Positions 13,622 to 24,047 of a stretch of 64,000 nt of DNA are shown here, piece after piece. Within the stretch, counting starts at the first letter, position 1, and the number at the start of each line of letters is the position of its first letter. The notes beneath the pieces were generated by a model. It did not search any database. It saw nothing but the letters and a program-made list of their open reading frames with translations, and was not told the origin of the DNA. Source of the DNA: Podospora bellae-mahoneyi (taxonomy: Eukaryota > Ascomycota > Sordariomycetes > Sordariales > Podosporaceae); NCBI RefSeq assembly GCF_035222275.1, contig NC_085881.1, positions 5,048,282-5,112,281 on the forward strand. The letters run 5' to 3'. The position numbers and the translations under genes are program-made.

Positions 13622-13860
13622 CTTTTCTCTTTTATAGCGCTTTAATATCGGGAATTTAGATACTACTTTAGGTAAGGTTAATATAGCGATAATCTATTTC
13701 CGAATTTACTAAGCTTTATTTTTAAGTTTTTTAAAACGCTATATTACTTACTCTATAGTAAGTCGAGTATTAGTAATAGTAAGTCCCTTATTACTTAAGT
13801 TAGGCGGGACGTTTTTTATTTAAACGTTTTTAGGTCCGGCTATAATAATAAAAAAGACGC

Positions 13861-13888
13861 CTTTAACTTATTTATAATAAAGTTAAAG
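13861..13888. repeat. Inverted repeat beside the 5' LTR (PBS position)
   Basis: CTTTAACTT at 13861-13869 and AAGTTAAAG at 13880-13888 form a 9-bp stem with a 10-base loop, six bases from the LTR end, where a primer-binding site is expected. The same spot in copy 1 (about 6927-6954) has CTTTAATTT and GAGTTAAAG, the same structure after RIP. I see no stretch that obviously matches a tRNA 3' end. Confidence 0.55.
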
Positions 13889-13894
13889 TAAGTA

Positions 13895-14321
13895 TATAAC
13901 GTATAACGAACCTCTATCTAAAACCTCTAAAAGGGATACCGGTTAAAGGTTACTTTTAAATAATCCTGGTTCGGTATAGTTAAATAGTGTACGATAAAAT
14001 ATCTTAATATAATTATAAAATACTATAACTATAATTTAAATTATATATTACGGAACTGCCTATCTATATTAGCCAGTTCCTCCGTATATATAGACCTGGT
14101 ACTAAGCTATATTTACTTCTTGCTCAGTGCCCTTGGCACACTAATCACGACTGCTCAGTTTGCTTAGTGCCCTGATCAGACTGAGCACTCCGCTCCGTCT
14201 GCTTAGTGCCCTTGGCACACTGATTAGTCGTCCCTTACTGTGATTGGCTATTTTCGTACGTTCCTCCGATTGGCCCCTATTCCCGTGGCCCCACAACCCG
14301 TCCTATACCAGGGTTGTGACA
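13895..14321 (-). repeat. 5' LTR of copy 2, half RIPed
   Basis: This is the inverted partner of the solo LTR at 13201-13621. The left half (13895 to about 14100), shared with the other LTRs, is strongly RIPed (TGTAACG has become TATAACG). The right half (about 14105-14321), the U3, keeps many CA and TG dinucleotides and the repeated GCTCAGTGCCCTTGGCACAC-like motifs. The LTR ends GTTGTGACA. Confidence 0.85.
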
Positions 14322-14670
14322 TATATATATTATTTATATAAATAAATTTAAGTTCCTTTATACTTTCCGCAAAATATTTTTTACTTTTATAATAAAAAAA
14401 ATATATAAAATAACTTTATAGGTATTAACTTTATACTATAGAATTTAAAGAAAATATTCTTTAAATTAAATATAAAGTTTTATATATTAATATTTTTATC
14501 CTTAAGGCCGGGTATAGTATTATTTTAGGTATTCTAAATATAAAACCTTTAAAAAATTAATCTATAATTAACGTTTCTTAAAATTTATATTATTAATTAT
14601 TAAAATAACTTTTTAATTTCGATATTAATTATTATAAACTAACTTATTAACGGTACGATAACTATAATAC
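14322..14670. other. AT-rich, RIP-like flank without a gene
   Basis: About 350 bp of T/A-dominated sequence, nearly free of CA and TG, separate the chromovirus from the gene island. I see no domain or repeat in it that matches the other elements. It may be the RIPed 5' part of the transposase relic that follows. Confidence 0.5.
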
Positions 14671-14687
14671 ACTAGATAGCCCTCCTT

Positions 14688-14996
14688 CAGTTAAAGAATG
14701 CTTCGCTCCGTTAAGCCAATAAGGTACTAAATAAGCGCCGGAGAGCTAAAAAAACACATGTACAGCTCGGAGAATCACTTACTATGCAAGATGCACAGGA
14801 TCTAATGGACCAGAAGGCCGTGGGTGGGGAGGCAGTGGAAGAAATATAGCCGGATGGCGGTAGTGCAGGGGGGGCTTGTACGAAGGTTCAGTGCTGTGGT
14901 GTGTGCGGCAAGCCTGGCCATAATGTCCGCACTTGCCATTAGGCTGCAGAAGAATCTGATTCAGCTGTTTCTAACGTAATTGTAGTTGGTTCTTAA
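14688..14996 (+). pseudogene. C-terminal relic of a pogo/Fot1-type (DDE1) transposase
   Basis: One frame, 14688-14996, can be followed through three in-frame stops (14718-14720 TAA, one TAG near 14850, and TAG at 14940-14942). It shows the basic run KRRRAKK, then LTMQDAQDLMDQK, then a CCHC zinc knuckle CGVCGKPGHNVRTC, and an acidic tail ending in TAA at 14994. That order is the usual C terminus of fungal pogo-family transposases. Only about the last 100 residues remain. The stops sit at probable Gln codons, in keeping with RIP or decay. It would have cut and pasted its own element. Confidence 0.7.
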
Positions 14997-15037
14997 TATT
15001 GTGGTCTAGCAATTGAGGATAGTAAGGTGGTGGAGAG

Positions 15038-15071
15038 TGCGTCGCTCGCTTATCTGCGTCGCTCGCTTATC
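15038..15071. repeat. Perfect 17-bp tandem duplication
   Basis: TGCGTCGCTCGCTTATC occurs twice without a gap, 42 bp after the end of the transposase relic. It may be the terminal inverted repeat region of the lost DNA transposon, but the other end is missing, so this cannot be confirmed. Confidence 0.5.
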
Positions 15072-15851
15072 ATGCACGTTACCTTCTTTTGTCTAGACAC
15101 GAGAAGTTGCAAAAAAGTTCCACGTGCCTAGCTACCCCAGAGAAAATCAGATTCATCGTCCAGAACGACTAAACATACCATCACGTAGGTAAGGCTATTC
15201 ATACCTCATCTTTTTGATGGCTAGGTACCTGGTTAGTAGAGAAGATAAGGATTTTCACATTGGTTCGAGAACCTTGCCGCCCTGAATCTGACAGCTTGGC
15301 ACCATCACATTGCACCCAACAGGAAATGTCTCCGCCAATCGTAGGGCGCAGAACTCTGACCGTCGTGCATTTTCAAATCCGTTCCAATCAGGCGGGACAG
15401 TGGCGGTTGCACCCATGTCTACGGTTTTTTCCTTGCCGCTCATTTTTGCACCACGAATCACCACACCCTCGCGCGAAGAAAGCGTGCCCAGAGTACCTAG
15501 CAGCTACGTCGATACCTAGCACTATCATGGGAAGTGCTCGCGGTTCGTAGCAAGAACATAATTGTCTTGTGTTGCAAGTATCTGTCATGGTTATCGAGGG
15601 CATATGTGCGTACATCCTGTACCTAGGTAGGTATGATAGATGCTCATCTACCCCAGTCGCCTCTTGTGTGGCACAGAGAACTGGATTGGGCACAAACCAT
15701 TTTGCAGTGCCAGCACGTGGGATTTCCTTGGCCATGTCCGTCAGCCCCCAGTTGAGATATTCCCCGCAGTTCCACAAGTTAACCGTAACCGCGTGGGACT
15801 GTCCGCAAGCAACCTTCTTGAAGCCCACAGTTCTCGGTTATCCCCAGGTGT
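15072..15851. other. Gap before the first gene; a doubtful minus-strand gene
   Basis: Composition is normal and unRIPed. On the minus strand two stretches look protein-like: one with VACGQSHAVTVNLWNCG (about 15650-15828) and one with FCALRLAETFPVGC (15255-15464). They can be joined only with a non-standard GAG acceptor near 15487, and no upstream exon with a proper start is visible; a stop lies four codons before the first. It may be a small gene or its relic. I assign no function. Confidence 0.2.
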
Positions 15852-18334
15852 TTGGATGTCAATATTTATGGCATGACATCGCGTCAGGGACAAACACCTA
15901 AAGGAACAATGTTTCGTCAGGAATTCGAAACTGAATCACGGCAACATGATCTGCAGAGAATCACACCGACTCCTGCAAAAGCCGGCTCTCGAGAGCTGAC
16001 ATCCGGAGCATGCATTCCCCCGGAAGAAGGGTCTGACGCTATTTTTGAGAAGTCATCTCGACACGAATGGCCCTCAAATCGTACCCCGCAACATCAATAT
16101 GATGAGCTTGCCACACCCAGTTCCACAATTGCCGAGTTTGGAGATAAAGCTGCCAGATTCATCGTTCCCTCAGCCACTGTTCTAGTCGATCATGTTCACC
16201 GATCCTGGAACGATTCGCGGGATGGATCCCGTTCTGCCAGTATCAGCAAATCGCGCTCCAGGAGCTCTTCGAACCGTCGTCCCCATGAGCGAAGACGTGG
16301 GCGCGGTGAGAGACGGGAAGGTAGCCGAGATAGAAGCATTGCATCTGTTTTGTCCCTCGCTGAAGAAGAACAATCGCAAACTAGCACGCAGAAGCAGCAT
16401 CGTCATGCTAGGAGTCAGGTGCCAAAGAGTACATCGGTGGAAGCAATGCGCACCGACGAGAAAGTCGAACGGTTTCTCAAATCTATGCGGCCGCGCCAGT
16501 CCCCAAGCCTTCCTCAGGCTTCTCAACTTGGAAAACCTCCAGAATTCGAGAAGCCGAGCGGGATCGACAGCCTCAGTGATCTAAAAGCTGAGAACAAGAG
16601 TCTTTATCAGCGCGTTGCAGCACTTCAGCTCACCGAAAGGGAGCTGTTGGCGGAAAACCAAAACCTGATACGACAGGTGGCCATTTTGAATCATCAGCTT
16701 GCTGCGGCAGTGGAAGAGTTAGAGGCATCAAAGCAACAACAGGGAATTCACAATCAACATTGGCACAGATTGTTCGCAGAGAAGGAGGATCAGTATCAAA
16801 GTCGGATCCACGAATTAGGCACTCAACTTGTCGAGCTTTCGAGCACCCACCCAAACCCCAAAAAGTCCGGACCGTTGGCTTCAAATGATGAGATAGCAAC
16901 TTGGTTCACTGATCAAGACGCTGCGTGGAGAGCGTGGGCTAGGGTATATGGGCACCGGGATCCCAGTAGATTGGTGGACGGGCTACATCCAGCACAGTTA
17001 CAAGAGATATGTGCGGAGGTTAGGGGTTTTGTGCAGCTTACGAATCTTGGAAGGCTGCCGGTTGCCATCTTGCATGGAGGAAAAGAAGCTGCCCATACGC
17101 TTTTGCAGGCCATGTTGGCCAATTTCTTTTGCGACGAAGTTTTGGAAAGCCCTTATTGGGTATTCACGGCAACGTCTTTGGGTACCTTGGAGAGCCCTAG
17201 TGCCAGCTTACCTCCACATGCTCTGGGCTCTGTGAGCGAAGGGTTGAAGGTGAACATGGATGCATTTGGCAGCGGAGGCAACAACGTTGCCGGTGTTCGG
17301 GAAAGTGTTAGGGGCTCTGGCTATGGCTCCGGCTACCAGGTGCCCAAGAGCCCAAAGTATCCACCGCCGTTGATTATGTCTATGACACACTCCTTGGGGG
17401 CAGGATGTGCATCCATGCTAGGGTTGCCCCTGAAGGGTGACATGGAGAGGCTGCAATTCATGCTGGAGGATTGTACGTTGACTGCTTCATCTACCTACCT
17501 CACCCGCCATTCCCTGCTGACCTCATGACCTACACAGCCCAAGATCCCTCGCCCTACTCTCAACAAGCGCATTGGCGAGCTCACATGATGCGGTTATTTG
17601 CGACAGGGGGCATGGCTTTGAGCCCTTCTTCCTCATCTTCGACATGCTCAGCATCCTCCTCCCGACAAGCGCTCATTGATTCACGGCTGAATTACGCTCG
17701 AAAACTTCGTGACAGATTTTTGGGAGGTGCAGCTCGCTTTTTGCTCCATGACCAGGATGCTTTGGGAATTGAACGGCTTGAAAGGGTATTGACTGAAATG
17801 ATTGACGACGCATTACGATTCTCATGCAAACTCTGGAGTCGGCCTGAAGGAATTCGTTTGAAGAGGTGGAAAGATCTACCCGAGTTCAAAAACGGGTATA
17901 AAGACGGCATGAAATCCGTCAAGATCTGCCAGGCTCAGGATAAGAGCTATACTGTGCTGAGGCAAACAATGGCCGACCCCGGGAAAGACGAGGAGAAGGA
18001 GGACGAGAATGAAGGGAGACCAGTCATCATGGTTGTCCAGCCAGCTGTAGAGGCCGTTATTGACACCGATCATAGCGAAGCACCGTCTCTGGTCTGGCTC
18101 AAGGCAAGGGTGATGGTTGCTGCACCAGTTGAGGAGCCCGTCCCTGGCAGTGGTGCTAGTGACGCAGGGTTTGCACCCTCGCCGGTAACTGCGAGAGGCG
18201 AAGCATTCTTTCCACCAAGCAGATCTGCCGGAGAAGTCGACAGACCCTCACATGCGTTCAAGAGTAGCAAGTCAAGCGAGATATTGTCTGCTGTTTCATA
18301 TGTTGGACATCCTGTCGGGGAGAAGAAGGTGTAA
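15852..18334 (+). CDS. RS-rich coiled-coil protein of unknown function
   Basis: Two exons, 15852-17472 and 17538-18334, are joined by a 65-nt intron (donor GTACGT, CTGAC branch-like site, acceptor ACACAG); the frame is kept and gives 805 residues. The start is the first ATG; MTS (residue 8) or MFR (residue 20) are alternatives. An Arg/Ser-rich basic tract lies at about 122-162, followed by a coiled coil with Leu heptads at about 242-295 (ENKSLYQRVAAL, then LAENQNLIRQVAIL). The rest is probably a globular domain specific to fungi, with a Ser-rich tract near 570 and an acidic run DEEKEDENEG. RS tracts occur in nuclear RNA-binding proteins, but no RNA-binding domain is visible, so the role is unknown. 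Confidence 0.75.
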
Positions 18335-19079
18335 CTTCAGGAGGCGGATGAAGAGCCTAGAGGATCTAGGTAGGTACGTAGGTAGATATAAATAACCCCA
18401 GAGAAACTTCTGTCCCAAATATTAACACCAAACCATCAAATCAAGTAGTACCTGCCTACTATAACCTTCTGTTTAGAAACTTATGTCTCACCTTTTCCAT
18501 TATTCTCTGATGAAGGAACCCGGCTCCCGTCCCCGTGAGCCCCTGAACCACCCCTGAGCTCTGCCAAGGCACGGCCCTGAGCTATACGCTCCTAACTTTA
18601 AGCAAGTTGCAATTCTGTGCTTAGTTGAAGATTGAAGGAGGGGAGGACTTACTGTTAATTTTAAATAGAGCCTTGGATGGTGTGCTGATCGATGAACGAT
18701 GAATAGAATGGTAGAACGTGACGATGTATCTAGATATTTGACACAGTCCCCCCCGATAAAGGACTGTTACCCAGGCTCTGAGACTAACAGGTCATCCTGC
18801 ATGCACTCCAAAATCAACTAATCCGGCTGGTCGTTTTTAGACATTTCCGCGCTGGCGTACTGCTATCGCCAGTTTGATATATCGTACGCCTTATCGAGAG
18901 CCCCTGATTGGCACCCGATAACATGAATGCAACCCGGAGATACAAAACTCGAATCCTCAAGATAAGGGCATGCGGCTTGTCGGAGGGCGGAGCAGCTGCC
19001 AGTGTCATTTTCCCTGCCACGCACAGAAACAAATGCCTTCACCATTTCCCCGGACTGATCCTCATGCCTTCTTGGAGCC
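18335..19079. other. Intergenic, no gene seen
   Basis: This is the 3' flank of the coiled-coil gene and the distal upstream region of the nitrate transporter gene. It contains short GTAGG repeats (18366-18390) and a few GATA cores. Open frames of up to 116 codons between 18800 and 19320 lie on both strands, overlap each other and have no domain, so I treat them as chance. Confidence 0.5.
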
Positions 19080-19321
19080 CCGCGGAGATGACATCTGCGC
19101 CTCAAGTACCGAGATTTTTCACCATCAAGCAACGTTCCGGACCCAAACCAGATGTTTTATACCAGATCAACAAACCCCTGGCATATCTTTATCTTTGCCA
19201 AGCCCACCTATCCTCCTCGACCAATGGCCATTCTCACCTCAGCCCCTAGCACCGAAACAGATAAGCTACCCTGGTCTGCGACCGAACTTGGCTGGGCTTG
19301 CCCAGGAAAAGAATAGATAAG
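19080..19321 (+). promoter_or_regulatory. Nitrogen-control sites upstream of the nitrate transporter
   Basis: Positions 19080-19087 read CTCCGCGG on the minus strand, which fits the NirA consensus CTCCGHGG. AGATAAG lies at 19259-19265 and 19315-19321, and TTATCT (AGATAA on the minus strand) at 19189-19194, all fitting the AreA/NIT2 site HGATAR. In Aspergillus and Neurospora nitrate genes, a pathway activator and the GATA factor act together. The set lies 340-580 bp before the start codon. Binding is inferred from the matches only. Confidence 0.5.
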
Positions 19322-19662
19322 GCTGACCTTGTTCCGCCACGATCTCGGCGTGGGGTCACGAGCGCACAGTTCACGGCAGCGAAAAATGGCGGAGATGTTT
19401 CTTTTCTCTCTATCTGGCGTGGACTTCCCGGAGATCTTTGAAGCACGGAGACATATCGAAGGCTGCTCGTTCCAAGAAATAAATGACTGGATTCAACCTC
19501 TCCAAAGATATCATGACTCTTTTGGACATTCGGGGGCACCTCACACTCGACCTCAGCTCCGTTAGCGAAGCCTTTTCATCACCTTGAGTACAAACACAGC
19601 CGCGACTGCAACAACATATCAATCTAATCAGGGACCACTTCGGTATCAAAAACACCGCCATC

Positions 19663-21348
19663 ATGGGTTTGAAGGCCTCTTCCTTATGGGAACGCCCAAT
19701 GCTTAATTCGGTCAACAAAAAGGCCCGCAGCGTGCCTATTTTGAACCCAGTCGACCCGCATGGCCGTGTATTTTTCTTTTCGTGGATGGGTTTCATGCTT
19801 TCATTCTGGGCGTGGTACACATTCCCACCTCTTGTTGGTTCCCCATCATCTCTTTTCTTCATGCAGAAGTGATATTAACCAAGAGGGCACAGTTAACTGT
19901 CACAATTAGACAAGACCTTAACCTCACCAAGGAACAAGTCGCCAACTCCAACATTGTTTCTCTGGTCGCCACTCTTGCAGTGCGATTCATTGCTGGTCCA
20001 CTATGCGACCAGATTGGCTCCCGGCGGGTGTTCAGCTTGATTTTGCTAGCAGGAAGTGTGCCGATTGGCTTGGCACCGTTGATCAAGGACGCAACTGGTC
20101 TTTACATCATCCGTTTCTTCATTGGAATCCTTGGCGGGTCGTTTGTACCTTGCCAGGTGTGGTGCACGGGATGGTTTGACAAGAATGTGGTGGGAACAGC
20201 CAATGCCCTGAGCGGAGGTTGGGGAAATGCTGGAGGCGGAATCACATACTTCATCATGCCTGCTGTGTATGACTCTTTGAAGTACCGATGGGGGCACAGC
20301 TCTGGGCAGGCTTGGAGGATCACCTTTGTGGTGCCGCTCGTTTGTCTGATCATCTGTGGACTGGGGTTGCTGTTTTTGTGCGATGATACGCCAATGGGGA
20401 AGTGGTATGTTGATCTCTTCTCTGCTCGTGAATTCGTTTCTGGAAGGTGTTTGGTCTGACAGTTTGCATAGGGACGATAGACATCAGCATGTTCAGGAGA
20501 ACCTCAAACAACACGGCGTGCAAGGAGAGATTGTGGCCGTTCCAGGTACCATCACTGGCCAGCCCCCAATTCTCTCAGCTACCCCATCAACCGACGAGGA
20601 AAAAGGTGAGAAGCTGTCTTCTTCTGAGAAGAACAGCATTTCAGCCTTTGACCACGAAGCCTCAATGTCAAAAGCCGAAGCCATCGAAACTGCGCAAGGT
20701 GAAACCATCGCCAAACCCACTGTCAAGGAAGCAGTCTCTGTGTGTTTTAGTCTCCACGGCCTCTTCCACGTCGCGACGTACGCATGCAGCTTCGGTGGAG
20801 AGCTTGCCATCAACTCAATTCTCGCATCATACTACCTGAAGAACTTTCCCTCGCTAGGTCAAACCAATGCGTCAAACCTCGCGGCAATCTTTGGCTTTCT
20901 CAACTTTATAACTCGACCGCTCGGTGGAGTTGTCGGAGATCTGCTCTACAACTACTGTGGAAGAAGCCTTTGGTTGAAGAAGATCTGGATCCACGTTTGC
21001 GGGTTGATGACGGGGGCGTTGCTCATCGTCATTGGCATATTGGATCCCCACCATTTGCCTACCATGGTTGGGCTCATAATCGTCATGGCCGTCTTCCATG
21101 AGGCCGGCAACGGTGCCAACTTTGCACTTGTCCCGCATGTTTACCCCTATGCGAACGGCATTCTATCCGGGCTCACCGGAGCTGGTGGAAATCTGGGCGG
21201 CGTGGTCTTCGCAATCATCTTCCGCTTCATGGATGGCGGCAGTAACTACGCAAAGGCATTCTGGATCATTGGGGTGTGTCACATCGTCTTGAACCTAGCT
21301 GTTTGTTGGATCCCACCAATTCCGAAAGGTCAGGTTGGCGGCCGTTAG
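19663..21348 (+). CDS. nrtA: High-affinity nitrate/nitrite transporter (NrtA/CrnA type)
   Basis: Three exons (19663-19833, 19893-20404, 20472-21348) are separated by 59- and 67-nt introns with donors GTTGGT and GTATGT. Together they code for 519 residues, close to the usual 500-510. The protein is a major facilitator of the nitrate-nitrite porter family and imports nitrate with protons across the plasma membrane. Seen: the N-terminal GRVFFFSWMGFMLSFWAWY, the MFS loop between helices 2 and 3 (GPLCDQIGSRR), and the two nitrate signatures GGWGNAGGG (residues 165-173) and GAGGNLGG near the C terminus. It also has the long central cytoplasmic loop typical of fungal members. No nitrate or nitrite reductase gene is beside it. 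Regulation by nitrate and nitrogen status is suggested by the sites upstream. Confidence 0.93.
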
Positions 21349-21610
21349 GGTCTACTGCCTTGGAGAGTATAGAGTATCGCAGCTAGCTCAAATACTGTTC
21401 ATACTTCGTTGTTCTTTATTGTAAATTCTGTGGGAAGGCATGATGGGCCCACTTGTGGGTGTGTAAATTGGGGACTTTCGGAGCAAGAGATACCAGAGAA
21501 AGACAATAATCTTCACCCCCTTCATTTTGACTACTTGATATCATACACCTTGTGACAAGAACCCACCTCACTGAACCACAATTACAGACATGAAGTTCTA
21601 CCCTGGCTAC

Positions 21611-23566
21611 CTACTGCTCCTGGCGTGTCATGGACACGGCGTATGCAACCAACTCCACAACCGTTGCCTTTCCTTGGCTGTCCAGTGTGAATACAATGGT
21701 CTTGTGCTTGCAGCATATAGGTTGCGCGGTCCAACTGCCCCCATGTGACACACAAAGACTGGGGCGGCAACAGTTGACTTTCTATCAAGGCAATCGTCTC
21801 AGGAGTAGCTCGCTGTGCTACAGACCTCCACGAAGCGTGGCTGTCAGTTTGTACGGTGGTTGGGTAAAGTCGAAAACGCAGCGTGCTGTCGGTCGGGGGA
21901 ACTGGGTTCGCGACGAAGCTGAGCCGGACCACGAGTCAATGACATCCACACCCCTAACAATCCACGAGCTTATATTGAACCCTGGACCATCATCCAGTGT
22001 CAGAGTGATGCTCGAATTCGTCAGCTCGTCTCGATAGGTTCCGCCATGTGTGAGCGCAGCCTCATCCTTGCCGGCTTCCTCGATACCGGGGAAGAGAGAC
22101 TCTAACAGTTTCGAGAATATGATCCTGGTATCGATGGCGGTTGCTTCATTCTCCACGAGTGGAGCGGCGACCAAAATTGTGGCGACAAGATCTTAATCCG
22201 GAATCAGAGCAAAGACTGAATTGTAAGTAATGAGACCACCATCTTTGGTATAGAGCTCAATGAGACGGCTATCTGTCGTGACGTTGCTAATTCGGTAAAT
22301 CTCCCATGGCGCACCAATCAGAGTACCCAAGGAGGATGTTTGCGACAGCGGCTTGAGCCATTTTCGTGTCTGAGTTGCTGACAGTCCTACCTCGTTTCGC
22401 AGTATGGCCTCTCCAAAACGTGTGAGGTCATTGATTGAAGAATAATACCCGCCACCGCTAGTAGATTATGCCTACCGTCAGTCAACTGTACGTGAATCGG
22501 CGTCAAGAGAAGGTGTCTGTAAGGTACTTACGGCTCTGCATATCCAAGACTGGCATTCCACCAAATGTCATCAGAGGGAATGAAGCCAACAGAATCGTCT
22601 GGCTTGGTGGCAAAAGTAGATGTCATGTTGAGTGGTGCCTAGACTTCATGCTGCACAAAGTCCCTGAAAGACCTGTTTGTGGCAGACTCGAATGCAAACC
22701 GAGAATGGCGAATCCCGCGTTCGAGTAAACAGCGTTTGGGGAAAATGGGAGCTGGACCGGAGCCCGTTCGCCAAATCGTTCAAAAAACACTAGAAGGGCT
22801 TGCCAGAAGCTGAACAAGGAATCAATTTAGGTGCTTGAAATCACGAAGTACCTGTCCTGTCGCAGTCTGGAAGACCCAAGCCATCTGAACAGCCCAGAAG
22901 CTTTGATTTGTTTACAGGGGGAAATCCGTATGGTGTAAAGTTCCCATATAGAGTATAGTCGAAGATCACTGTGACAAATAGGTAGTTGGTATGCTATTCA
23001 TATCTAGCTCTGTCACATTTCGTTTTGAATGTTAACTTACTGTCTGCACCAATACCTGACAAATGTGATGCCAGAACCCCAAGAGTAATTTCGTCTCAGG
23101 GAATAGTCCAAATGGGGCTTTGCTCTCTGGCTTGCCCATTCAAAGCCAGCAGCTCAGGAACATATTTGGTGACTGGGTCATCGAGACTGACACCATGGAG
23201 GCGCAAAAGGCCCAAAACGGGAAATATCTTAGAAACGCTCGCGATGCGGAAAACGCTATCGGAGTTGACCTCCTGGACACCACGAGCATTACGGTTGGGC
23301 GGACTGTACGCATACTCGAGGATGTAGTCTTTTTCATGGATAGAATTCAGACCAATTGCCACGGCAGAATGGTTGAATTGAGCAGTGTAAACGTCCAAAA
23401 ACCGCTGGAGTGTAGACACCGAAGAGGCAACTGCCGGACTGCTGCTTGCATGCGTCGGAGGAGGGAGGACGGGACCCAAAGGTGGGCAGTGTTCATTAGG
23501 TGCTGCCCATGAAACTTGGATGTAGGTAGTGATCGAAACGAAGAGTAAAAGATTGATGGGCTGCAT
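21611..23566 (-). pseudogene. Secreted beta-lactamase-related hydrolase, decayed
   Basis: The N terminus (from 23566) is a signal peptide (MQPINLLLFVSITTYIQVSWA), followed by a serine-hydrolase domain with the three class C/penicillin-binding-protein motifs: SVSK (S-x-x-K), YSN (Y-x-N, near 22720) and KDGG (near 22250). Introns fit at 22969-23040 and about 22799-22851, and another near 22450-22530. Damage: TGA at 23096-23098 where the context wants Trp (WTIP-stop-DEITLG); a one-base loss near 22685 after ILG; TAG for Trp in the H-E-V-stop-A-P-L-N run; TAA near 22195; and frame changes near 21835 and 21680. The changes are not RIP-like and neighbours are intact, so this is ordinary loss of one gene. 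Confidence 0.8.
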
Positions 23567-24047
23567 TTTCTTTGCAGTCTAGGGAGCTAACTCTGGCCCT
23601 GAGTGTTATCAGACTGCAGTGGTGCTCTAGTCTTCTACACGGATGTCCAAGTTTAACATTGCGCGGAGGTGTATCTCCTCGGCTAGCAATCTAGTGTGTT
23701 GGCTTAATTTGACTGGTGATCTAGGACTTTTCGTTTGCTGTGAAGCAGGTCAGTCGAGTGCGCTGACGACACTCTTGTACCAAGCATGTCTGAATGATGA
23801 CAGTTAATCAACTCACAGCAACGCTCTGCGTCCCTGGTTAAAAGCCCAAGAGACACGTCAAATCTGCCTAATTGAAGTTCAAGGATTGTCGGATGCAGAG
23901 TTTAGAGCCGTCACAGCCACGGAGGTGAAGCGTCATAGCCAGGGCTATCGGGTACTCGAAATCTTTAGAAACATTGTAAACGTTGGATTGGCTACCCTAC
24001 AAATTTACTTTTCTCCACATGGAGATCTCGAGCCCAGAACATGGCGC
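23567..24047. other. Intergenic, no gene seen
   Basis: This holds the upstream region of the dead beta-lactamase-like gene and the 3' flank of the HET-domain gene, which are both on the minus strand. One chance frame (23886-24071) overlaps the HET gene end and has no domain. Confidence 0.5.

Larger units (their letters stand above)
7353..14321 (-). mobile_element. Ty3/gypsy chromovirus, copy 2, RIP-mutated
   Basis: The internal part from about 7740 leftward-coding to 13895 is collinear with copy 1. It has the chromodomain at 7778-7935, the integrase end at 7948-8151, the reverse transcriptase core at 10079-10090 and gag near 13050-13200. Gag is interrupted at 13201 by a solo LTR. The 5' LTR is 13895-14321; the 3' LTR is the shared one at 6958-7352. 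The two LTRs agree over about 220 bp (R/U5 side) but have unrelated U3 halves, which a single integration cannot produce, so recombination between two subfamilies is likely. Confidence 0.8.

Noticed and set aside
15255-15828. Minus-strand frames with protein-like segments upstream of the coiled-coil gene
   Set aside because: They can be joined only with a rare GAG acceptor, have no start exon, and overlap the promoter of the plus-strand gene. Listed only as a doubtful gap note.
18814-19565. Overlapping open frames of 70-116 codons before the nitrate transporter
   Set aside because: They lie on both strands, overlap each other, have no domains, and occupy a region that holds the transcription-factor sites.
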